Notes under the pieces: model-generated
Told to the model about the DNA's origin: nothing
The model's database searches: none
Seen by the model: only the letters and a program-made list of their open reading frames with translations
From: an uncultured Algibacter sp.
GTDB taxonomy: Bacteria > Bacteroidota > Bacteroidia > Flavobacteriales > Flavobacteriaceae
Direction: 5' to 3'
NCBI RefSeq assembly: GCF_947495925.1
Contig: NZ_CANMAU010000002.1
Span: 62,001-126,000, forward strand
DNA length: 64,000 nucleotides
Part shown: positions 46,601-54,129 of the stretch, piece by piece
How positions within the stretch are numbered: the first letter of the stretch is position 1
Layout: each line of letters begins with the position of its first letter
Made by a program: the position numbers and the translations under genes

Positions 46601-46947
46601 CATCTTGAATCACCTGTTATTCCAGCAGATTCAGTAATATCTTCAAATTTTAGGTTGCCTTTGTTTAGGTATAGTTTATTGGAGACAAGATTCCCTGTAA
46701 AATACAAGTCGGTAAGACCATCATTATTAATATCTCCAGCTGAAACACCGCTGCCAAGATATAAGAAAGGGAAGTTAAAATAATTTAGAGTATCGTTTTC
46801 AATAATACTGTTTGAAAAGGTTATTGTTGAGCTTTCAGAACTTAGTTCTCTAAAAGATATGGTTTGCGTAGCGGGTTTTTCTTTCTGCTCACATGAAGAC
46901 ATTAATAAAAAATATAAAAAAAGTATAATTAAGTTAGGTCTCAGCAT
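43639..46947 (-). CDS. VCBS/FG-GAP repeat lipoprotein with UnbV/ASPIC domain (copy 2)
   Basis: A 1102-residue paralogue of the VCBS protein at the other end of the locus, with the same order: lipoprotein signal (LLMSSC, Cys about residue 19), a first propeller with calcium-type loops (DINNDGLTD, DFNNDGNTD, DLDNDGDLD), a UnbV/ASPIC domain (about 520-600: GLGSKVTIKTDN, IIHFGLGNS, ITWPDGYTQ), and a second propeller half. It shares the motif GRECSSQQIPAIAK near residue 950 with copy 1. It follows susD2 with only a 12-bp stem-loop between them and is followed by the HTCS gene three bases on. As with copy 1, a surface ligand-binding or enzyme-like role in the locus is inferred from context. Confidence 0.85.
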   Translation of the reverse strand: MLRPNLIILFLYFLLMSSCEQKEKPATQTISFRELSSESSTITFSNSIIENDTLNYFNFPFLYLGSGVSAGDINNDGLTDLYFTGNLVSNKLYLNKGNLKFEDITESAGITGDSRWYSGTTMADVNNDGYLDIYLSVSGKSGNSTNQLYINNKNNTFTEQAAKYGIADSSKSIQSTFFDYNNDGLLDLFVANYPNVLVSQGNMYYKRFMDLNKFEDSGHLYRNNGDNTFSDVTTDAGVQNFGLTLGLIASDFNNDGNTDLYLSNDFNVPDYFYLNNGDGTFSEVSGETSRQTSMFGMGIDASDFNNDGLTDFLQVDMTPGDYKRSKTNMASMSPSAFYQAIKLGFNHQYMQNSLQLNNGISNKNLPLFSNIARYAGMATTDWSWGALFADFDNDGFKDVFISNGVKRDVNNNDVNEAYKAEAFFGAKKNKDFTKMPSTPISNYAFKNNGDFSFTKTTEKWGLDKKGFSNGFSTSDLDNDGDLDLIVNNMDAVASIYINESNSKENNYLRIKLTGNKLNPSGLGSKVTIKTDNTLQTQELTLTRGYQSSVEPIIHFGLGNSYLINEINITWPDGYTQTLSNIKANQLLEIDYNNATLPKHDAESYFRKFQDITDLSGIKFTHKEDVYDDFEHEPLLPHKYSTIGPGIAVGDVNNDGLEDFFIGNASGSSGALYIQKNDKTFELTPGPWEQDSIHEDTGAKFFDADNDGDLDLYVVSGGNFLDKPQTIYKDRLYLNTKNGFVKSEGVLPENYTSGKVVITSDYDNDGDLDLFTGGRIIPGRYPHAPKSTILRNDGGKNLNLKFTDVTTEIAPELEFPGLVTSALWDDYNKDGKIDLIVTGEWMPIRFFKNAGNHFEEETDNIGFENQSGWWYSLKKVDMDGDGDLDYLAGNLGLNYKYKASKNAPFEVYSNDFDENGSSDIVLSYKKNGAKLPLRGRECSSQQIPAIAKRFKTYESFANADLIDIYGEGMLSKSLHYTANTFAHYWIENEGNGNFKAHKLSDYLQFSSINDFAIFDYNGDAFSDVIVGGNLYNSEVETPRNDASLGALVIGNKKGGEILPSNESKFFITGEIKGISIIHIGKHREQAILAARNNDSLKLIKIIR

Positions 46948-46968
46948 TTTATTACCAAATTACAAATT

Positions 46969-47000
46969 AGCCATCAATCCAAAACTATGGATTGATGGCT
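46969..47000 (-). terminator. Stem-loop between susD2 and VCBS copy 2 (attenuator or processing site)
   Basis: A 12-bp stem (AGCCATCAATCC at 46969-46980 with GGATTGATGGCT at 46989-47000) and 8-nt loop. On the minus strand no strong T run follows, so full termination is doubtful. It lies only 21 nt before the VCBS start codon, so it may tune read-through, protect the susCD mRNA end, or affect translation. Confidence 0.65.
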
Positions 47001-47031
47001 TATTAAACAAACTCTAGATTAAATGATAATA

Positions 47032-48618
47032 TTAATAACCCGGGTTTTGTTTGAAACCTTCCTCGTTGTTATTGCCATCAATTTCAGTTAGAGGAATAGC
47101 AAGGTATTCTCTACCAGGTTTGTAAGATCCTGTTCCTCCACTTTCAGATTTTAATTCTGGATTGTCAACTATTCTTGATTTTACTCTACCCCATCTAAGT
47201 AAATCAAAATATCTTGTACGTTCAAAAGTAAGTTCTTTAACACGTTCATCGTCAATGTCTTGCATTGTAATTGAGGCGTGAGGTTCTAAATCAACTCTTG
47301 CTCTTACTCTATTAATAGCATCAAGGGCCACACTGGTAGAGCCATTTAGCATAAATTCTGCTTCAGCAAACATCAGTAATATATCGGCATATCTAAGAAT
47401 TCTTAAGTTATTGGCAGCTCCATGCCAACCGCCATCTAAAGATTGTTCTTTGCCATTAAAAGCCCAATCTGCATATTTATTTCCATAAATATTAGTGTCT
47501 GTTGAAGAATAAGCATCAACATACGACGTGTTAAGATAAGTTCTAGATTTTAAGTATTTTCCTTCGTATTGGGTTGAATCCTGATAGTTCCAGAAAAAAG
47601 TTGTATAAGTTCTTGGGTCTACCTCTCCATTAATGGTTTGCTCATCTAAAAATAAGTCAAGTGCCCATTGGTTTACACGCATTGTGTTTTGATTAGTGTA
47701 TCCTACAGGAGCTAAATCTGGCTGATATGCTGAACCAGAACCGCTATTGGCATTGTCTGCTCCCCAGCCTTGATTGCCATCGGCAACCATTTGTATTTCA
47801 AATAAAGATTCTTGATTATTTTCGAATTCTTCGGTGAAGTTGTGTGCATAGTCATCCATTAGTTTATAGCGACCATCCATAACTTTTGAAAACTCAGCTT
47901 TGGCCTCAGCATATTTCTCTTGATATAGAAATACTTTTCCTAACATTCCAGTTGCGGCTCCCTCTGTAGCTCTACCTAACTCATCTGCAGGCCATGATGG
48001 AGGCAGTTTGCTTTGAGCCATTTTTAAATCTTCTTCAATTTGCGCCCAAATATCTGCAGGCGGAGCTTGAGGTATTAAGTCTGGTGCTTCTATTTCGCTA
48101 ACAGGCGATGTTAGTAAGGGCACATTTAAAAAATTGTTTAGCAACTGAAAGTAATTATATGCTCTAATAAAGTAGGCTTCCCCCAAAATATAGTCCTTTT
48201 GAGAGGCATCCATTTCTATGTTAGGAACATTGAATAGAACATCATTTGCTCTAGATACTCCTCTAAATTGAGCCTCCCACATCCATTTGGGTGCATTTCT
48301 ATCTGCAGTAGCATTAAAGGCCCCTGCTGCGGTTCTATCAGAAGTATTAAATCCATTAACTACGTCATCTCTATAATCGGAAAGAAATATTTCAAATCTG
48401 GAGTAATAGGTGATAGCAACAAAGGGACTATAGGCACCAATTATACCTTTGTTAGCGTCATCAGCGGTTTTCCAAAATAACGTTGGTGACAGTACATTTG
48501 GGTTATTTTGATTTAGTACATCATCTGAACAGTTCGTGTTAAGGGCAAATAATACTATCAGCGCTAGTAACCCCTTTATAATAGTTTTTATTCTGTTTGT
48601 ATTTTTCATGTTTTTCAT
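47032..48618 (-). CDS. SusD/RagB family nutrient-binding lipoprotein (copy 2)
   Basis: A 528-residue surface lipoprotein. The signal peptide ends in a lipobox (FALNTNC, Cys about residue 30). The SusD features are the N-terminal DVLNQNNPNVLSPTLFW segment, the YFIRAYNYFQLLNNFLNVPLL helices, the GMLGKVFLYQEKYAEAKAEF repeat, and the C-terminal LRYADILLMFAEAEFMLNG with VKELTFERTRYFDLLRWG. It starts four bases after the susC2 stop, as expected for a co-expressed pair. It would form the lid over the SusC2 transporter; the ligand is unknown. Confidence 0.95.
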   Translation of the reverse strand: MKNMKNTNRIKTIIKGLLALIVLFALNTNCSDDVLNQNNPNVLSPTLFWKTADDANKGIIGAYSPFVAITYYSRFEIFLSDYRDDVVNGFNTSDRTAAGAFNATADRNAPKWMWEAQFRGVSRANDVLFNVPNIEMDASQKDYILGEAYFIRAYNYFQLLNNFLNVPLLTSPVSEIEAPDLIPQAPPADIWAQIEEDLKMAQSKLPPSWPADELGRATEGAATGMLGKVFLYQEKYAEAKAEFSKVMDGRYKLMDDYAHNFTEEFENNQESLFEIQMVADGNQGWGADNANSGSGSAYQPDLAPVGYTNQNTMRVNQWALDLFLDEQTINGEVDPRTYTTFFWNYQDSTQYEGKYLKSRTYLNTSYVDAYSSTDTNIYGNKYADWAFNGKEQSLDGGWHGAANNLRILRYADILLMFAEAEFMLNGSTSVALDAINRVRARVDLEPHASITMQDIDDERVKELTFERTRYFDLLRWGRVKSRIVDNPELKSESGGTGSYKPGREYLAIPLTEIDGNNNEEGFKQNPGY

Positions 48619-48622
48619 TTTT

Positions 48623-51600
48623 TTAAAAAGAAACTTGTACTCCTAGTTGAATTGTTCTTGGCACTGGATAAGCCCCTTCATCTACACCATTATTGAACTG
48701 ATTAGTTCCTCCTCTTGAGTTTCTTCCAATCTCTGGGTAATAACCAGAATAGTCCGAAATGGTAAATACATTAGTTCCTGAAAGATATAACCTTATTTTT
48801 TGTAATTTAATTTTTTCCATGACATCACTTGGCAGTGTATAGCCAATTTGAGCATTTCTTAAACGAAAGTATGCTCCATTCTCAAGATAGAAATCAGACA
48901 TTCTACGGTTAAAACCAGGATCTACTTGCGTGTTTCTAGGCACACTGGTATTTGTGTTTGAAGGTGTCCAGGCATTTGCGGCATCAGCTAAATAATTACC
49001 GTTGAAGTCAAAATAACCTCTATATATAGTTGAGTTTAATATTTTATTGCCAGATACACCGTTGAAGAAAAGACTTAGATCAAAATTCTTGTAGTCGGCT
49101 GAAATATTTAGGCCATATTCGAAATTAGGAATTGGACTTCCCAAATATCTTCTATCATCTTCGTCTAAACCATTTCCTTCAAAATCTTTAAATTTTAAAT
49201 CACCTTGTTGAGGATTTCCTGATTGATCATTAGCGGCAGCCGCTTCTGCATCGGTTGCATAAATTCCATCTGTTACCCAACCATAAAATGATCCAATTGG
49301 TTCTCCAATATCAGTTCTTGTTCCTTGTAACCCGTTTGATGTAAAGCCACCACCAACTATTGGAGTTTGACCTCCTAATGAAGTTACCTTATTATCCAAG
49401 GTGGAGAAGTTACCAGTTACGCTAAAGTTAAAGTCGCCAAACGAATCTGCATAGGTTGCTAAAAATTCAAAACCTTTATTCTCTATACTTCCTCTATTAA
49501 ATGGAATTCTATTAGAAAAACCGGTATATAAAGGTAATTGAATATCCACTAATATATCTTCAGATTTTTTAATAAAGTAATCTAATGTTACACTAAGTTT
49601 GCTTTGAAATGCATTAAACTCTAGACCAATATTTGTTGTTTTTGTTGTTTCCCAGAATATATTTGGATTAACTCCTCTAGTAACGGCATATCCAGTTTCT
49701 CTTGAGTTTGGGTCTGATGTAACATAAGTACTAAATAGGTTTATAGAAGGCTCAATAACATAAGCATTTACATTGTTGGAACCAATTTCTCCATATCCTG
49801 CTCTAAACTTAATGTTAGTCAGTGCATTGAAATTTTGCATAAATTGTTCGTTGCTTAAATTCCAACCAATTGCGAAAGAAGGGAATTCCCCCCATCTAAG
49901 GTCTTCTTTAAAGAATGAAGAACCATCACGTCGAATACTTGCAGTAAGTAAATATCTATCATCATAAGTATAATTTAATCTACCAAAGTATGATTGAATT
50001 GAAGATGTGATATCTTCACCTGTAGATGATTGTAGGTTTTCTTTTGAGAAAGCTCGCCCTACACTAATGCCATTAGTGGCATTAATAGCGTTCACTCCAA
50101 GATATCTTCTGTTATTTTTTTGTTCTGTAAAACCTGCTAATACATCAACTTTATGTTTGTTAAATGTTTTATTATAGTTAAGCGTGTTTTCGATTAGCGT
50201 ATTTAAAGTATTACTGTTTTCTTCGAAAAATTCTGAAGTGGCCTTATTACTACCATTATAAATAACTTGTTCATCCGGACTAAACCTAAAATTATTTCTT
50301 GCTGAAGTTTCAATACCTAAATTAAGTTTATAAGTTAAGCCTTCAATTATTTCGAAAGAGCCAGCAATATTCCCTACTAGTCTATTGTTTTTAATGGTTC
50401 TTTCCTCTAAGTTTGCTAGTGCCAATTCATTGGTGATTGTACCTTGACCATAGAAAGCTCCGTATGCCGTTGTAATTCCTCTGTCGGCTCTGTCATCAGA
50501 GCTCCATTCCCCTGCATCATTTCTTAACCTAATGGTTGGTAAAAGATTTCTTTCTTTATTGAAATAAACGTTCGGATCGTCAACTGTTCTTGTAAGACCA
50601 ATGTTAGTCTCCATTTTGAATTTGCCTTTATCCAACCCAGCATTAAGCCTAGCGGTGGTTCTTTTAAACTCAGAGAACTTTACAATACCTTCTCTATCTA
50701 AATGACTTAATGATAGTGTAAAGACACTGTGTTCGCCCCCACCTGACATTCTAAGGTTAGTATTTGAAACGCCAGCAGTTTGAAATGAATCATCATATAA
50801 ATTACTGGTATAATTAGGGTCGAACTCTGTATCGTTTGCTGGTTTTCTTGCAACACCGTCATTATCATTTGCTCGGTTTACAATATCTGCATATTGTCTT
50901 GCGTTTGCCCAATTCACCTCGTTTATAACATTTTCAAAGCCATAATTGGCATCAAGCTCAATACTTATTTGTCCTTTTTTACCTTTTTTGGTGGTAACTA
51001 TTACTACACCGTTGGCAGCACGAGATCCGTAAATAGCAGTTGCAGATGCATCTTTTAGAACAGAAACACTTTCAATGTCATTTGGATTAACCGAATCCAT
51101 ACTGCCCGTAATCATACCATCAATAACAAATAAAGGCCCGTTGTTTGAGAATGTACCTGTACCTCTAATTGTTATAATTGAACTGGCACCTGGTGCTCCA
51201 CCCTGTTGGGAGACATTTACACCAGCCATTCTTCCTTGTAGTGCCTGTGTGGCATCACTATAAGTATATTTTTCTATTTCTTTTGATCCAACTTGAGCAA
51301 CAGCACCCGTTAAATCAGACTTCTTTTGTTTTCCATATCCAATAACAACGACTTCATCAAGTTGACTTGCATCTTCAACAAGAACTGCTGTTATCGTTGT
51401 TTGTCCATTAACTGGAATTTCTTGAGAAACAAACCCAAGATAACTCACAACTAATATGGCATCACTAGATGCCTGAATTGTAAAATTACCATCGAAGTCT
51501 GTTTGCGCCCCATTGGATGAGTCTTTAACCAATACGTTAGCTCCAGCTAATGGTTGATTATTCTGATCGGAAACGGTACCGCTAATTGATAAGTCTTGAG

Positions 51601-51691
51601 CACTTGCTAGAGCGGTCCCTGCTAGCAATGCTATTAACAACATCAGGAATGGATGTTGAAATTTTAGCTTGAGTAATTTTGTTGATTTCAT
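48623..51691 (-). CDS. SusC/RagA family TonB-linked outer membrane transporter (copy 2)
   Basis: A 1022-residue SusC-type transporter. A signal peptide (to about residue 31, LASAQDLSI) precedes a carboxypeptidase-regulatory-like domain (about 35-112, SGTVSDQNNQPLAGANVL), the LDEVVVIGYGKQKK segment, the plug (GPLFVIDGMI, ATAIYGSRAANGVVIVTTKK) and a long beta-barrel ending with PRTIQLGVQVSF. It is the first gene of the five-gene minus-strand unit susC2-susD2-VCBS-HTCS-sulfatase. A dyad and -7 box lie upstream. The protein is clearly a paralogue of, but divergent from, the SusC at 31382. Confidence 0.96.
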   Translation of the reverse strand: MKSTKLLKLKFQHPFLMLLIALLAGTALASAQDLSISGTVSDQNNQPLAGANVLVKDSSNGAQTDFDGNFTIQASSDAILVVSYLGFVSQEIPVNGQTTITAVLVEDASQLDEVVVIGYGKQKKSDLTGAVAQVGSKEIEKYTYSDATQALQGRMAGVNVSQQGGAPGASSIITIRGTGTFSNNGPLFVIDGMITGSMDSVNPNDIESVSVLKDASATAIYGSRAANGVVIVTTKKGKKGQISIELDANYGFENVINEVNWANARQYADIVNRANDNDGVARKPANDTEFDPNYTSNLYDDSFQTAGVSNTNLRMSGGGEHSVFTLSLSHLDREGIVKFSEFKRTTARLNAGLDKGKFKMETNIGLTRTVDDPNVYFNKERNLLPTIRLRNDAGEWSSDDRADRGITTAYGAFYGQGTITNELALANLEERTIKNNRLVGNIAGSFEIIEGLTYKLNLGIETSARNNFRFSPDEQVIYNGSNKATSEFFEENSNTLNTLIENTLNYNKTFNKHKVDVLAGFTEQKNNRRYLGVNAINATNGISVGRAFSKENLQSSTGEDITSSIQSYFGRLNYTYDDRYLLTASIRRDGSSFFKEDLRWGEFPSFAIGWNLSNEQFMQNFNALTNIKFRAGYGEIGSNNVNAYVIEPSINLFSTYVTSDPNSRETGYAVTRGVNPNIFWETTKTTNIGLEFNAFQSKLSVTLDYFIKKSEDILVDIQLPLYTGFSNRIPFNRGSIENKGFEFLATYADSFGDFNFSVTGNFSTLDNKVTSLGGQTPIVGGGFTSNGLQGTRTDIGEPIGSFYGWVTDGIYATDAEAAAANDQSGNPQQGDLKFKDFEGNGLDEDDRRYLGSPIPNFEYGLNISADYKNFDLSLFFNGVSGNKILNSTIYRGYFDFNGNYLADAANAWTPSNTNTSVPRNTQVDPGFNRRMSDFYLENGAYFRLRNAQIGYTLPSDVMEKIKLQKIRLYLSGTNVFTISDYSGYYPEIGRNSRGGTNQFNNGVDEGAYPVPRTIQLGVQVSF

Positions 51692-52114
51692 AAGCTTAAA
51701 ATAATTTTAGTTTAGTTAATAAATAATATTAAGACAAACATAGCATGGATATGAGTTCGACGATACAACATATCGTCAAAACCATGTAACATATAAATAA
51801 ATGTCAAGGAATGACGGGTGTTTTTAAAGAATTGTAATTATTTACACACATTATTTTAAGTAAACACATTAAACCTATTGGTTTGTTGGTGTTTTCTTAA
51901 AATGAATAAGAAAAGCTTAAGTTTGTGGTTTTCTAAAGAGGTTGTTTTTTAGGAAGAAATTCGCACTAAAAAATCAGATAGAAAAGAAAGGGTTTTCGGA
52001 GTCTTGATTACCTAAAATTATTGTTCATTTATTAACCTGTTAGTGTTTTTCAACAGGAAGGTAAATCATAATGAAAAGGAATGAAATTATTCTGTCTTAT
52101 TAAAATGTTTAAAC
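51692..52114. other. 423-bp intergenic region upstream of susC2
   Basis: No gene is supported. It contains the putative susC2 promoter (51735-51742) and dyad operator (51759-51777). The rest is AT-rich spacer toward the reductase gene stop at 52115. I see no other strong hairpin or repeat. Confidence 0.45.
51735..51777 (-). promoter_or_regulatory. Candidate susC2 promoter with overlapping dyad operator
   Basis: On the minus strand a -7 box TATGTTTG (51742-51735) matches TAnnTTTG. A TTG at 51768-51766 lies 23 nt upstream, somewhat wider than the usual spacing. The dyad GACGATA-CAACA-TATCGTC (51759-51777, 7-bp arms, 5-nt spacer) covers that -33 region, about 70-85 nt before the ATG at 51691. 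It is a natural candidate site for the HTCS or another regulator. Confidence 0.45.
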
Positions 52115-53170
52115 CTAGACGTCATCAAAATCAATTGCAAGTGTGGGTGTGGTAGGATGCGCTTGGCAGGTTAGAATCAATCCTTCAGCTACTTCACTTG
52201 TCGTTAATATATTATTTTGGCGCATGGTAGCTGCGCCTTCAGTAATTTTAGCTAAACAACTGCTACAAATACCGCCTTGACACGAGTATGGTGCATCGAT
52301 ATCTTCGTCTAAAGCGGCTTCTAAAATCGTTTGTTTTTGAGACATTTTAAAAGTCGAAGTCTCATCATCAACGGTGATTGAGATATTAGTGCTTCCCGAT
52401 GTAACAGCGACTTCCTTTACCTCGGCTGGTTTTGCAGCTTTAAAAAGTTCGAAATGAATTCTGCTTTCATCAATATTGTGCTCTGTTAAAACGTCTTTAA
52501 CAGTATGAATCATACCTTCGGGTCCACATAAGTAATAAGCATCAACTTCAACATGTTTATGCTCATTCTTCATAACATAATTAACGGTACTTTTTTCAAT
52601 TCGACCAAAAATAGCATCTTCTTCGTCTTGTTGACTAAACACAAACTGAACGGAAAAACGATCTTTATAGTTATGTTGTAAATCTAAAAGTTCTTGCAAA
52701 AACATAGTGTCTTTGGTTGTTTTATTTCCATAAACAAGAATTACCTTACTGTAAACCTCTTCTTCTAAAGCACATTTAATAATGCTCAAAACTGGAGTAA
52801 TGCCACTTCCTGCTGCAAATAATGCTATATTTTTAGTTTTAGAGTCATTAGGTTCAAAAATAAAACGTCCTTTTGGAGGAGCGACTTCAATGGTGTCACC
52901 AACTTTTAAAGTGTTATTTGCGTAAGCCGAAAATGTACCATCTTTAACTTCTTTTATGGCTACTTTAAGTTCACCACTTTTTGGTGAAACGCATAGAGAA
53001 TAGTCACGTCTTACTTCGTTGTTATTGATATTCGTTTTCAGTGTAACATACTGACCAGATTTAAAGGCGAAAGTATCCTTAAGATTTTCTGGAATATTAA
53101 AAGAAATGCTAATGGCTTTATCAGTTTCTCTGGTTATATTCTTAACTGAAAGTTTATGAAATGAAGACAT
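52115..53170 (-). CDS. Ferredoxin-NADP-reductase-type oxidoreductase with C-terminal 2Fe-2S domain (PaaE-like)
   Basis: A 351-residue electron-transfer flavoprotein. The N-terminal FAD domain has RRDYSLC (FAD-binding RxYS) and a VAPPKGRF loop. The NAD(P)-binding domain has LFAAGSGITPVLSI and VILVYGNKT, with YLCGPEGMI near residue 215. The C-terminal plant-type ferredoxin domain carries the CQGGICSSC cluster motif (about 296-304) and a fourth Cys in ILTCQAHP, so the 2Fe-2S site is complete. This order (reductase then ferredoxin) is that of PaaE, the reductase of phenylacetyl-CoA epoxidase, but no other paa genes are in the window, so its partner is unknown. It is divergent from a PadR regulator with a shared 115-nt control region. 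Confidence 0.85.
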   Translation of the reverse strand: MSSFHKLSVKNITRETDKAISISFNIPENLKDTFAFKSGQYVTLKTNINNNEVRRDYSLCVSPKSGELKVAIKEVKDGTFSAYANNTLKVGDTIEVAPPKGRFIFEPNDSKTKNIALFAAGSGITPVLSIIKCALEEEVYSKVILVYGNKTTKDTMFLQELLDLQHNYKDRFSVQFVFSQQDEEDAIFGRIEKSTVNYVMKNEHKHVEVDAYYLCGPEGMIHTVKDVLTEHNIDESRIHFELFKAAKPAEVKEVAVTSGSTNISITVDDETSTFKMSQKQTILEAALDEDIDAPYSCQGGICSSCLAKITEGAATMRQNNILTTSEVAEGLILTCQAHPTTPTLAIDFDDV

Positions 53171-53186
53171 GTGTTAAATTTTTGCA

Positions 53187-53194
53187 CAAAAATA
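53187..53194 (-). promoter_or_regulatory. Candidate -7 promoter box for the PaaE-like gene
   Basis: The minus strand reads TATTTTTG, matching TAnnTTTG, 16 nt before the ATG at 53170. The -33 element is not clear. The PadR-side palindrome lies about 45 nt further upstream. Confidence 0.4.
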
Positions 53195-53238
53195 GTGAAG
53201 CCTGTAAAAAATAGTGGCATTTTTAGTAAAAAAGTAAC

Positions 53239-53270
53239 ACATAATATTATTATGCATAAGAACATTATGT
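53239..53270. promoter_or_regulatory. 32-bp nested palindrome, candidate PadR operator
   Basis: The outer arms ACATAAT (53239-53245) and ATTATGT (53264-53270) and the inner perfect palindrome TTATGCATAA (53250-53259) share the same centre, 53254.5. Overall 14 of 16 base pairs in the 32-bp dyad are symmetric. It ends 14 nt before the padR-type ATG at 53285 and so would overlap its promoter. PadR proteins often bind ATGT/ACAT-containing dyads near their own gene, which fits autoregulation and possible control of the divergent reductase gene. Confidence 0.65.
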
Positions 53271-53284
53271 ATATTAGCAAAATT

Positions 53285-53623
53285 ATGAAAAACTCTCAAT
53301 TGTATAAAGGTAGTCTGACAACCATTATTTTAAAGCTCTTGAACGAAAATGATAAAATGTACGGTTATGAAATTACGCAAAAAGTTAAAGATATTACTAA
53401 AGGCGAACTAAAATTAACAGAAGGGGCATTATATCCCTCATTACATAAATTGGAGGCTGAAGGACTTTTGGAAGTTGATATTATGAAAATTGGTAACAGG
53501 ATGCGTAAATATTATAGTTTAACGGAGTTAGGTACCCAAGAAACGGTGAGTAAACTTGCAGAACTCGAAAACTATATTAAGACGATGCGTGCTTTAGTAA
53601 ATCCGAAATTTCGATTTGATTAA
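53285..53623 (+). CDS. PadR family transcriptional regulator
   Basis: A 112-residue winged-helix regulator. It starts at ATG 53285 (MKNSQLYKGSLTTIIL); the upstream in-frame codons run through the palindrome and are not likely translated. The protein shows LKLLNENDKMYGYEITQKV, the recognition helix region KLTEGALYPSLHKLEAEGLLE and the wing GNRMRKYYSLTELG, all characteristic of PadR. The short C-terminal helix (SKLAELENYIKTMRAL) would mediate dimerisation. Its stop overlaps the ATG of the next, broken gene (TAATG), so the two were co-translated. Confidence 0.93.
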   Translation: MKNSQLYKGSLTTIILKLLNENDKMYGYEITQKVKDITKGELKLTEGALYPSLHKLEAEGLLEVDIMKIGNRMRKYYSLTELGTQETVSKLAELENYIKTMRALVNPKFRFD

Positions 53624-54071
53624 TGAAAACGTTAACGGAAGACGAAATATCCCACATTTTCGACTTTACCAAAAACAGGTATGTTGAACGGTATAAAGTT
53701 CAAGTAGAACTTGTAGATCATTTAGCTAATGGCATTGAAAACCAGTGGAAAATAACACCTAATAAACCTTTAGATGTTTCAAAATTTAAGATTGAAATTA
53801 AGAGGAAACTGAATAAACGGGTAAAAAAAGGCTATTTGATAAGTGTACTATTCAGGCCGGAGGTTTATTACATGTTTTAAATATTGGAATTTGGATTCAA
53901 ACTTTATTTAAACCAGATAGACAGTGGACAAATACTACAGAATTAATTGTTGCAACACTTATTGTGATATACATATTACTTACATGGATTTCAATGATTA
54001 TTATTCCAAAACAATTAGAAGAAAAACTAAATCAAAAGTACCCAGAATACAATTCTTTTAAAATTGTGTAA
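53623..54071 (+). pseudogene. Broken PadR-partner membrane protein gene (frameshift and internal deletion)
   Basis: The first frame encodes 85 residues: MKTLTEDEISHIFDFTK, then VELVDHLANGIENQW, the usual N-terminus of the membrane protein that follows PadR regulators in flavobacteria. It ends at a stop at 53878-53880 after an atypical tail. A second frame, open from 53817 to the TAA at 54069-54071, encodes a convincing C-terminal part: a hydrophobic segment (ELIVATLIVIYILLTWISM) and then IIPKQLEEKLNQKYPEYNS. Intact relatives, as I recall, are about 200 or more residues with several membrane segments, so both a frame change and loss of the middle are inferred. A sequencing error could explain the frame change but not the missing middle. 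The alternative is a short real 85-residue gene, which I consider less likely. Confidence 0.6.
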
Positions 54072-54129
54072 CATTATATCTTGTTTGTATACTTACAAGA
54101 AACTTTAACCATCAATATAATTTATCAAA

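Noticed and set aside
26283-46947. DNA tandem repeats or a mobile element suggested by repeated Asp/Asn-rich segments and the two SusCD-VCBS units
   Set aside because: The repeats are protein-level FG-GAP/VCBS and propeller motifs with diverged DNA. No terminal repeats, transposase or integrase is present, and the two units are old, divergent paralogues.
52115-53170. A full phenylacetate degradation cluster around the PaaE-like gene
   Set aside because: No paaABCD or other pathway gene is in the window; only the reductase is supported, so I did not assign the symbol.
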